Of a stretch of DNA of 6,076 nt, positions 1-5,821 are shown piece by piece (the stretch's first letter is position 1; every line of letters begins with the position of its first letter). The translations under genes were made by a program, and so were the position numbers. The notes below the pieces were generated by a model. That model saw only the letters and a program-made list of their open reading frames with translations, was not told the DNA's origin and made no database searches. The stretch is from an uncultured Bacteroides sp. (GTDB lineage Bacteria; Bacteroidota; Bacteroidia; Bacteroidales; Bacteroidaceae). Location of the stretch: positions 1-6,076 of the forward strand of contig USSR01000434.1 of assembly GCA_900557355.1 (NCBI GenBank). Direction: 5' to 3'.

Positions 1-137
1 CTAAGAAAGTAAATGCTGAAAAAGCAAAAGCATTGGCTGAAAAGAAAGCTGCTGAAGAAGCAGAAAAAGCTGCTGCCGAAGCTCCTGCTGAAGAGGCAAC
101 AGAGACTCCTGCTGAAGAGGCTCCCGCTGCTGAATAA
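1..137 (+). CDS. rpsP: 30S ribosomal protein S16, C-terminal tail (partial, 5' end outside window)
   Basis: Only the last 44 complete codons are present, read in the frame starting at base 3 and ending at a TAA (135-137) that is followed at once by a TAG. The peptide is a low-complexity, charged tail beginning KKVNAEKAKALAEKK and ending in repeated PAEEA-type units and PAAE. S16 proteins of Bacteroides are known to carry such an Ala/Glu/Lys-rich extension after the conserved core of about 80 residues, and the wording of this tail matches what I remember of that family. The conserved S16 core is not in the window, so the name rests on the tail alone; another protein with an Ala/Glu-rich C-terminus is possible. 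In the full protein the core would sit in the 30S subunit and help its assembly. The tail contains an exact 16-base direct repeat (82-97 and 106-121). An intrinsic terminator follows 42 bases after the stop, so this gene ends its transcription unit. Confidence 0.72.
   Translation, partial: KKVNAEKAKALAEKKAAEEAEKAAAEAPAEEATETPAEEAPAAE
82..121 (+). repeat. Direct repeat inside the S16 tail
   Basis: The 16-base sequence CTCCTGCTGAAGAGGC occurs exactly at 82-97 and 106-121, a period of 24 bases or eight codons. Each copy encodes PAEEA. Because the period is a multiple of three, gain or loss of a unit would keep the reading frame. Confidence 0.8.
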
Positions 138-179
138 TAGTAAGCACAGTACGATTACAAAAAATGGGATTAAAACTAT

Positions 180-214
180 AAAATCCTCTCCGGTTATGCC
201 GGAGGGGATTTTTT
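180..214 (+). terminator. Intrinsic terminator after rpsP
   Basis: The 5' arm at 180-193 pairs with 199-212 across a 5-base loop (TTATG), with one G-U wobble in the stem. The core is CTCCGG/CCGGAG-like and a T tract runs to 214. It separates the S16 gene from the lipoprotein gene. Confidence 0.9.
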
Positions 215-220
215 ATTGAC

Positions 221-228
221 TATCTTTG
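221..228 (+). promoter_or_regulatory. Bacteroides-type -7 promoter element for the TlpA-like lipoprotein gene
   Basis: TATCTTTG matches the Bacteroides -7 consensus TAnnTTTG and lies 32 bases before the ATG at 261. The expected -33 TTTG is not clear. The only candidate at suitable spacing is a poor TATG at 195-198, inside the loop of the upstream terminator. Transcription would be expected to start around 232-235, giving a short leader of about 25-30 bases (inference). Confidence 0.65.
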
Positions 229-260
229 TAGCCATATATTTTTACTTAATAATAAAAGCA

Positions 261-1355
261 ATGAAAAAATTTATCTATCTGCTCGCTGTGGCTGCCATCG
301 TTGCTGCCTGTAGCGGAAACAAAGGTTACGTGGTAACCGGAACCGTAGAGGGTGGAGCTGACGGCGACACTGTATTTTTGCAAAAAGTAGACGGAAGAAA
401 TCTTGTAAAAGTAGACTCCGCAGTAATCACCAAAGGTACATTCACCTTTAAAGGCGTACAAGATACTGCTGTGAACCGTTACGTAACCTACAAACCGGCA
501 GGAAAAGAAGGTATCCTGATGGACTTCTTCCTTGAAAACGGTAATATCAAGATCAACTTGACCCGCGATAATGACTCTGCTACCGGTACGCCGAGCAACG
601 ATGCTTATCAGGAAATCAGAGCTCAGCTGAATGATCTGAACAAGCAAATGATGACTATATATGAGTCTATGTCAGATACTACGCTGACTGACGAACAGCG
701 CGAAGCCAAAATGAAGGAAATGAACGATCTGCAAGAAAAGTCAATGGAAATCACTAAGGCAGGTATTGCTAAGAATATCACTAACCTGGTGGGCGTTCAT
801 TTGCTGAAGAATAACTACTACTATCTGGAAGTAGACGAACTGGACCCATTGATGCCACAAATTCCCGCTGAATTTGCTAACGATGAAGTTATCATCAAGA
901 TCAAAGGAAACGTAGAAAAGATGAAAGCTACTGCTGTAGGCCAGAAGTTCACAGATTTCGAAATGGCAACTCCTGACGGGAAACCGGTGAAACTGTCTGA
1001 CTATGTAGGTAAAGGTAAAGTAGTACTCATCGACTTCTGGGCAAGCTGGTGTGGTCCTTGCCGTCGCGAAATGCCGAACCTGGTAGAAGCTTATGCTCAA
1101 TACAAGAACAAAGGTTTCGAAATCGTAGGTGTATCTTTGGATCAAAGTGGCGAAGCATGGAAAGATGCTATCGAGAAACTGAACATCACTTGGCCGCAAA
1201 TGTCTGACCTGAAATACTGGAATTGCGAAGGCGCTCAGTTGTATGCAGTAAGCAGCATTCCTCACACTGTATTGATCGACGGTGAAGGAACTATCATCGC
1301 ACGCGGACTGCACGGTGAAGAGTTGCAAACAAAATTGGCAGAAGTTTTGAAATAA
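261..1355 (+). CDS. DUF4369 / TlpA-like thioredoxin-domain lipoprotein
   Basis: A 364-residue predicted envelope thiol-disulfide oxidoreductase. The ATG at 261 is chosen because it begins a textbook lipoprotein signal: MKK, a hydrophobic run, then a VAAC lipobox with the lipidated Cys at residue 17. A frame extension back to a TTG at 216 would spoil this signal and overlap the promoter. The residues after Cys17 (SGNK) lack the acidic run linked to surface export in Bacteroidota, so a periplasm-facing anchor is the simpler guess. Residues about 22-112 resemble DUF4369. Residues about 115-175 are a charged helical, probably coiled-coil linker. Residues about 235-364 form an AhpC/TSA-TlpA thioredoxin fold with WCGPC (Trp263, Cys264, Cys267) and the cis-proline loop SSIPHT (Pro334). 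An extra Cys322 lies shortly before that loop. The family is abundant in Bacteroides and its substrates are mostly unknown. A promoter and a terminator flank the gene, so it is probably monocistronic. Confidence 0.92.
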   Translation: MKKFIYLLAVAAIVAACSGNKGYVVTGTVEGGADGDTVFLQKVDGRNLVKVDSAVITKGTFTFKGVQDTAVNRYVTYKPAGKEGILMDFFLENGNIKINLTRDNDSATGTPSNDAYQEIRAQLNDLNKQMMTIYESMSDTTLTDEQREAKMKEMNDLQEKSMEITKAGIAKNITNLVGVHLLKNNYYYLEVDELDPLMPQIPAEFANDEVIIKIKGNVEKMKATAVGQKFTDFEMATPDGKPVKLSDYVGKGKVVLIDFWASWCGPCRREMPNLVEAYAQYKNKGFEIVGVSLDQSGEAWKDAIEKLNITWPQMSDLKYWNCEGAQLYAVSSIPHTVLIDGEGTIIARGLHGEELQTKLAEVLK

Positions 1356-1405
1356 TTTTCGTACGGGAAAGAATATTCTCTATTCAGAAATTATTTTTAT
1401 AGTAT

Positions 1406-1449
1406 AACCTCCCCTGTTAAATATACATGTAACAGAGGAGGTTTTTTTG
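1406..1449 (+). terminator. Intrinsic terminator after the TlpA-like gene
   Basis: A 14-base stem (1406-1419 with 1430-1443, one A-C mismatch) encloses a 10-base loop and is followed by a T tract (1442-1448). It begins about 50 bases after the stop codon. It marks the end of this transcription unit before the nrd leader. Confidence 0.88.
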
Positions 1450-1468
1450 TATCTACCTACTACATATG

Positions 1469-1590
1469 GTTTTCCATTTTGAACAACTTTCAAAAGACAC
1501 ATAAAACAAAAAGTTTTCCATTTTCTTTCAAAAACCCACTGACTACCAATCGATTAACATATTTTACACACACAAAAGTTTTCCAAAAAC
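1469..1590 (+). repeat. Three related GTTTTCCA repeats upstream of nrdD
   Basis: Copy 1 (1469-1495) reads GTTTTCCATTTT, six bases, then CTTTCAAAA. Copy 2 (1513-1533) has the same two blocks with no six-base insert. Copy 3 (1578-1590) is a shorter GTTTTCCAAAAAC, which has perfect 5-base inverted arms (GTTTT/AAAAC) around CCA. Copy 3 is centred about 40 bases before the likely transcription start. Start-to-start distances are 44 and 65 bases, close to whole helical turns. The arrangement suggests operator sites for a regulator of anaerobic dNTP synthesis, but the regulator cannot be named from the sequence. Confidence 0.55.
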
Positions 1591-1611
1591 AAAAACTTAC
1601 AGATAAGTTTA

Positions 1612-1619
1612 TATCTTTG
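1612..1619 (+). promoter_or_regulatory. Bacteroides-type -7 promoter element for nrdDG
   Basis: TATCTTTG fits the TAnnTTTG consensus and lies 43 bases before the nrdD ATG. No TTTG is found 19-21 bases upstream. A missing -33 box would fit a promoter that depends on an activator, and the third GTTTTCCA repeat lies near the place where such a factor would bind. The activator idea is inference. Confidence 0.65.
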
Positions 1620-1662
1620 TACTCCCAATTTAAATGGATAACTAAATAATAAAAATGAGACC

Positions 1663-3870
1663 ATGATACAAACTGTAATCAAAAGAGACGGACGAATAGT
1701 TGGCTTTAATGAAGAGAAAATAGTAACTGCGATCCGTAAAGCAATGTTACACACGGACAAAGGTGAAGATCTACAGTTAATACGCCAGATCACAGATCAT
1801 ATATCTTTCAAAGGAAGTGCACAAATGACGGTAGAAGCCATTCAGGATGCAGTAGAAATGGAGCTGATGAAGAGTAGCCGAAAAGATGTGGCACAAAAGT
1901 ATATTGCTTACCGCAACCAGCGTAGCATTGCCCGCAAAGCCAAGACGCGTGATATGTTTCTGGAGATTATAGACATCAAGTCCAATGATGTGACACGGGA
2001 AAATGCCAATATGAACGCCGATACTCCGGCGGGTATGATGATGAAGTTTGCCAGTGAAACCACCAAACCGTTTGTAGACGACTATTTGTTGAGCGACGAG
2101 GTACTGGAAGCTGTACACAACAATTATCTGCATATTCATGATAAGGACTACTACCCTACCAAAAGTCTGACATGCGTTCAGCACCCGCTGGACCGCATTT
2201 TATCCTGTGGCTTTTCTGCCGGACATGGCGAATCACGTCCTGCCAAACGCATCGAAACAGCAAGTATCCTGGGATGTATCTCACTGGAAACTGCCCAGAA
2301 TGAAATGCATGGTGGCCAGGCTATTCCTGCATTCGATTTTTATCTGGCACCTTATGTACGCAACAGCTACATCGAAGAAATCAAGAATCTGGAAGAGCTG
2401 AACGGAAAGGATTATTCACATCTTTATCAGAAGGAACTTACAGACTACCTGCAACAGCCGTTGGATGGCCTGTCCGACGAAAAACGCATTGTACAACATG
2501 CCATCAACAAAACTGTAGCACGTGTACACCAGTCCATGGAAGCATTCATTCATAATATGAATACCATTCACTCACGCGGCGGCAATCAAGTCGTATTCAG
2601 CTCTATCAACTACGGCACAGATACATCAGCCGAGGGACGTTGCATCATCCGCGAGTTACTGAAAAGCACCTATCAGGGCGTAGGCAATGGCGAGACTGCC
2701 ATCTTCCCTATCCAGATATGGAAAAAGAAACGTGGCGTAAGTTATCTACCGGAAGACCGCAACTATGATCTTTACCAACTTGCTTGCAAAGTAACCGCAC
2801 GCCGTTTCTTCCCGAACTTCCTGAACCTGGACGCTACATTCAACCAGAGTGAAGAATGGAAAGCAGACGATCCTCAGCGTTATCAGCACGAAGTGGCAAC
2901 CATGGGATGCCGCACACGTGTATTCGAAAACCGTTTCGGACCGAAAACATCCATCGGACGCGGAAATATTTCTTTCTCCACCATCAACATCGTACGCCTG
3001 GGCATCGAATGCATGAAGATAGAAGACGAAGAATTGCGTATAGCCAAATTCTTCGCCAAACTGGATGCAATGCTTGAAGTTACAGCCCGCCAACTCCACG
3101 AACGCATGGAATTCCAAAAAACAGCATTTGCCAAGCAATTTCCGCTGTTAATGTCTGCTTTATGGGTGGGTAGCGAAAAGCTGAAACCTAACGATACGAT
3201 TGCTTCTGTCATCAATCAGGGAACACTGGGTATCGGTTTCATCGGTCTGGCAGAATGCCTGGTAGCCCTTACAGGAAAACATCATGGAGAATCGGAAGAA
3301 TCACAAAAACTGGGAGTGAAGATAGTAACCTATATGCGCGATCGTGCCAACCAGTTCTCCGAACAGTATCACCATAACTACAGTGTGCTTGCCACGCCTG
3401 CCGAAGGCTTATCAGGTAAGTTCACAGGTGCCGACCGTAAGAAATTCGGGGTATTGCCAGGCATTACAGACCGGGATTATTATACGAACTCCAATCACGT
3501 ACCCGTATATTATAAGTGCAGTGCCCGTCATAAAGCTGAAGTGGAAGCTCCGTATCACGATCTGACACGTGGCGGACACATCTTCTATGTAGAAATAGAC
3601 GGTGATGCAACACATAACCCCGAAGTTATCATGCGTGTAGTGGATATGATGGATCAGTATAACATCGGATACGGTTCAGTAAACCATAACCGTAACCGTT
3701 GCCTGGAATGCGGCTACGAAAATTCAACTCCGAATCTGGAAGCTTGCCCTAAATGCGGAAGCACCCACATCGATAAATTACAGCGTATCACCGGTTATCT
3801 GGTAGGTACTACCGACCGATGGAACAACGCTAAATTGGCGGAGCTGAACGACCGTGTCATTCATAACTAA
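1663..3870 (+). CDS. nrdD: Anaerobic (class III) ribonucleoside-triphosphate reductase
   Basis: A 735-residue glycyl-radical enzyme that reduces ribonucleoside triphosphates to dNTPs without oxygen, in the cytoplasm. Residues about 1-95 form an ATP-cone (opening IQTVIKRDGRIVGFNEEKI), the allosteric site that sets overall activity. The catalytic barrel shows Cys171 (SLTCVQHP) in the place of the thiyl-radical cysteine, the HSRGGNQVVFSSINYG segment, Cys416 in MGCR, and Glu531 in IGFIGLAE. That Cys/Cys/Glu set is the pattern of formate-using class III enzymes (T4/E. coli type; residue matching by eye). The C-terminus has a zinc site CxxC-X11-CxxC (Cys680, 683, 695, 698) and the radical loop RITGYLVG, with Gly711 as the likely radical residue. 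Length is close to that of E. coli NrdD. nrdG follows after 18 bases, so the enzyme and its activase are almost certainly co-transcribed. The start is chosen because the ATP-cone begins immediately after the ATG. Confidence 0.97.
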   Translation: MIQTVIKRDGRIVGFNEEKIVTAIRKAMLHTDKGEDLQLIRQITDHISFKGSAQMTVEAIQDAVEMELMKSSRKDVAQKYIAYRNQRSIARKAKTRDMFLEIIDIKSNDVTRENANMNADTPAGMMMKFASETTKPFVDDYLLSDEVLEAVHNNYLHIHDKDYYPTKSLTCVQHPLDRILSCGFSAGHGESRPAKRIETASILGCISLETAQNEMHGGQAIPAFDFYLAPYVRNSYIEEIKNLEELNGKDYSHLYQKELTDYLQQPLDGLSDEKRIVQHAINKTVARVHQSMEAFIHNMNTIHSRGGNQVVFSSINYGTDTSAEGRCIIRELLKSTYQGVGNGETAIFPIQIWKKKRGVSYLPEDRNYDLYQLACKVTARRFFPNFLNLDATFNQSEEWKADDPQRYQHEVATMGCRTRVFENRFGPKTSIGRGNISFSTINIVRLGIECMKIEDEELRIAKFFAKLDAMLEVTARQLHERMEFQKTAFAKQFPLLMSALWVGSEKLKPNDTIASVINQGTLGIGFIGLAECLVALTGKHHGESEESQKLGVKIVTYMRDRANQFSEQYHHNYSVLATPAEGLSGKFTGADRKKFGVLPGITDRDYYTNSNHVPVYYKCSARHKAEVEAPYHDLTRGGHIFYVEIDGDATHNPEVIMRVVDMMDQYNIGYGSVNHNRNRCLECGYENSTPNLEACPKCGSTHIDKLQRITGYLVGTTDRWNNAKLAELNDRVIHN

Positions 3871-3888
3871 GTAATTTTTAATTGAATC

Positions 3889-4398
3889 ATGCTTTCCATT
3901 CTTGATATTATAGAAGATACTACAGTGGATGGTCCGGGCTTCCGGACCTCCATTTATGCTGCCGGATGTCCGAACAGATGCCCGGGCTGTCACAATCCTG
4001 AATCCTGGGATATCGACCGGGGGCATTGGATGTCAACAGACGAAATATTGGGAAAAGTACTTGCCGACGACTTTGCAGACGTAACATTCAGTGGCGGAGA
4101 CCCGATGTACCAGCCGGAAGGATTTGCAGAACTGGCATGCGCCATTAAGGAAAAAAGCGGTAAAAATATCTGGTGCTATACCGGATATACATTTGAGACT
4201 CTGCTGCGCAACCCTCTACAGGCCAAACTATTGCAATACATAGATGTACTGGTGGATGGAAAATTCAAACAAGAACTGCGGGATGAAAGCCTGTGCTTCC
4301 GCGGAAGTAAAAACCAACGTCTGATCGATGTACAGGCTTCACTGCAGAAAGAAGAGGTAGTGGCCTACAACTATAACCCTGTCCCTCGTATCGCTTAA
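3889..4398 (+). CDS. nrdG: Anaerobic ribonucleotide reductase-activating protein (radical SAM)
   Basis: A 169-residue radical S-adenosylmethionine activase that installs the glycyl radical on NrdD. The radical-SAM cluster motif CxxxCxxC is present as CPNRCPGC (Cys27, Cys31, Cys34), preceded by VDGPGFRTSIYAAG, the usual NrdG opening. FSGGDPMYQ (about residues 67-75) is the SAM-binding glycine-rich motif. WCYTGYTFE and VDGKF further on are also typical of NrdG. Length is normal for the family, which is a small radical-SAM domain without extra cluster domains. It lies 18 bases after nrdD in the same orientation, and that spacer is AT-rich with no obvious Shine-Dalgarno, which is usual in Bacteroides. 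No clear intrinsic terminator follows. Confidence 0.97.
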   Translation: MLSILDIIEDTTVDGPGFRTSIYAAGCPNRCPGCHNPESWDIDRGHWMSTDEILGKVLADDFADVTFSGGDPMYQPEGFAELACAIKEKSGKNIWCYTGYTFETLLRNPLQAKLLQYIDVLVDGKFKQELRDESLCFRGSKNQRLIDVQASLQKEEVVAYNYNPVPRIA

Positions 4399-4451
4399 TA
4401 TTCCCTGCCCACCTTCTCAAAAATTCCCGTAATTATACCTTGTATCACTTT
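4399..4451 (+). other. nrdG-thrE spacer, no terminator seen
   Basis: The first part of the 129-base gap after nrdG holds no gene and no GC-rich hairpin with a T tract. Transcription from the nrd operon may therefore read into the exporter genes, or be stopped by a factor-dependent mechanism. The only dyad in the gap is the small one around the downstream -7 element. Confidence 0.5.
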
Positions 4452-4479
4452 TTTGTTTTCTCAAAAAGCCGTACCTTTG
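4452..4479 (+). promoter_or_regulatory. Candidate Bacteroides promoter for the ThrE-type operon
   Basis: TACCTTTG (4472-4479) matches the -7 consensus TAnnTTTG. A TTTG at 4452-4455 could serve as the -33 element, though its 16-base spacing is shorter than the usual 19-21. The -7 element lies 48 bases before the ATG at 4528. It is flanked exactly by a small dyad, GCCG (4468-4471) and CGGC (4480-4483). Confidence 0.6.
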
Positions 4480-4527
4480 CGGCGCTTTTCAAGAATAGGT
4501 ATAATAGTAGGATAACATTTTTATAAT

Positions 4528-5299
4528 ATGAATTCGCCAAACGAATTAAAAGAAATTACCCGGTTTTTACTGGAGTATGCCAATCGTCTTATGGGTTCCG
4601 GTGTACACACCTCGCGCGTGATACGAAACACTCGCCGCATCGGAAAGTCACTGGATGTAGACGTGAAAATGAGCCTTTTTCAAAAGACCATGGTAGTAAG
4701 CGTATGCGACATTGACAGCACTGAAGTCTATAATGAAGTAGCCATCATCCCCGCTTTTCCCATCAGCTTTGAACTGAATGCCGAACTGAGCGCGCTTAGC
4801 TGGGAAGCTTATGACAATCATCTGCCTCTCGACACCCTGTGGGAAAAATACGAGAAAATCATTGCACGCCCCAAAATGGACCCGCTTTGTACGCTATTTC
4901 TGGTGGGATTTGCCAATGCATCATTCTGCGCCTTGTTCGGTGGCGACTGGACTGTCTGCACGTCTTATTGTATTCTCCGCTACCCTCATCGGTTTCTACC
5001 TCAAACAAATTATGCAGAAAAAGAAATTCAATCATTACCTTGTTTTCATAGCCTCTGCATTCATCGCTTCCATGGTTGCCTCTTCTGCTTTGACACTGGA
5101 AACCACCGCCGAAGTTGCCATCGCTACAAGCGTTCTTTACCTGGTACCCGGAGTACCTCTGCTGAACGGCGTTATCGACATTGTAGAAGGGCACGTACTC
5201 ACCGGATGCACCCGCCTTATTCAGGCTTTACTGCTGGTACTATGTATTGCCGTAGGACTTTCCTGTACTCTTATGTTAATTAGAAATAGTTTATTATGA
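4528..5299 (+). pseudogene. Threonine/serine exporter, ThrE_1 (DUF1212) half, interrupted by a +1 frameshift
   Basis: The N-terminal part, read from the ATG at 4528 (MNSPNELKEITRFLLEYANRL), has the DUF1212 opening with LMGSGVHTSRVIRNTRRIG and a first membrane segment ending near FGGDW (residues 137-141). After about 4945-4966 this frame turns into Cys/His/Arg-rich sequence with no membrane character and stops at 5281-5283. The neighbouring +1 frame then carries the expected remainder: LIVFSATLIGFYLKQ, a second helix, then VFIASAFIASMVASS, then VLYLVPGVPLLNGVID, and a last helix ending at the TGA 5297-5299. The joined product would be about 256 residues with five membrane segments. One extra base, or two missing, in GACTGGACTGTCTGC explains the data. 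It may be a real mutation, an assembly error, or an intact gene in the parent strain. The family exports threonine or serine across the inner membrane by proton antiport, and the second half is the next gene. Confidence 0.8.
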
Positions 5300-5790
5300 T
5301 GCTTGTTGATATACTTACAGACGGCATATTCGCCGCTGTCGCCGCTATCGGTTTCGGAGCGATTTCAGATCCTCCCTTGCGTGCTTTCCCCTCCATTGCT
5401 TTGCTTGCCGCCATCGGTCATGCCCTGCGCTTCTGCCTGATGACGTATCTGGGAGTGGATATTGCTACTGCGTCCCTATGTGCTTCTTTCAGTATCGGTA
5501 TGGGAAGTTTGGTTCTGGGAAAACGCATCTATTGCCCTATGACTGTGCTATATATCCCTGCACTGCTACCAATGATTCCGGGTATGTATGCCTACAAAAT
5601 AGTATTCTCGCTCATCATGTTCATGCAGAACCTGAAAGTGCCCGAATTACAGGAAAAATATCTGATTGACTTATTTACGAATTCAATCATTACCTGTAGT
5701 GTTATCTTCATGTTGGCAGTGGGCGCTACTATACCGTTGTTCCTGTTCATCAAACGGGCCTTCTCCATGACAAGACACGAGAAAAAATAA
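5296..5790 (+). CDS. Threonine/serine exporter, ThrE_2 (DUF3815) half
   Basis: A 164-residue, mostly hydrophobic inner-membrane protein. Membrane segments lie at roughly residues 8-24, 32-52, 55-75, 82-110 and 134-157. The core IPALLPMIPGMYAYK (about 87-101) is typical of ThrE_2 and echoes YLVPGVPLLNG in the preceding gene, as expected for the two homologous halves of ThrE-type transporters. GKRIYCP precedes it. The ATG at 5296 overlaps the TGA of the ThrE_1 frame (ATGA, 4 bases), a sign of translational coupling and of a two-subunit transporter. A second in-frame ATG follows directly at 5299, so the first residue is uncertain by one. This half looks intact although its partner is frameshifted; without the partner it may not work. 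Substrate (Thr/Ser) is inferred from the family. Confidence 0.9.
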   Translation: MMLVDILTDGIFAAVAAIGFGAISDPPLRAFPSIALLAAIGHALRFCLMTYLGVDIATASLCASFSIGMGSLVLGKRIYCPMTVLYIPALLPMIPGMYAYKIVFSLIMFMQNLKVPELQEKYLIDLFTNSIITCSVIFMLAVGATIPLFLFIKRAFSMTRHEKK

Positions 5791-5821
5791 AAGTTGAAAA
5801 TTAAAAATTTAAAGATTGCGT

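Larger units (their letters stand above)
1450..1662 (+). promoter_or_regulatory. AT-rich nrdDG upstream region and leader
   Basis: This stretch, within the 307-base gene-free gap between 1355 and 1663, contains no convincing gene. It holds three copies of a GTTTTCCA-containing repeat (listed separately), a TATCTTTG promoter element, and a leader of about 40 bases before the nrdD ATG. The leader contains two very short out-of-frame ATG frames: 1634-1645, three codons plus stop, and 1655-1666, whose TGA overlaps the nrdD ATG. I could not recognise a known riboswitch or an NrdR box here. Confidence 0.6.

Noticed and set aside
216..260. TTG-initiated N-terminal extension of the lipoprotein
   Set aside because: It adds 15 residues ahead of a perfect lipoprotein signal peptide and begins upstream of the likely promoter element; the ATG at 261 is far better.
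1546..1560. AATCGATT palindrome as an FNR-type anaerobic regulator site
   Set aside because: It lacks the TTGAT-N4-ATCAA layout, and an 8-base palindrome in AT-rich DNA is likely by chance.
1561..1580. ACACACACA run as half of an NrdR box
   Set aside because: The second half and the central AT core of an NrdR box are absent, and no tandem site lies near it.
2746..3215. Antisense open frames opposite nrdD
   Set aside because: They mirror the strongly coding nrdD frame, have no promoter or plausible protein features, and are explained as shadows of that gene.
4945..4966. Programmed ribosomal frameshift in the ThrE_1 gene
   Set aside because: I see no slippery heptamer, no slow or stop codon at the shift, and no strong downstream hairpin. 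A mutation or sequence error is the simpler reading.
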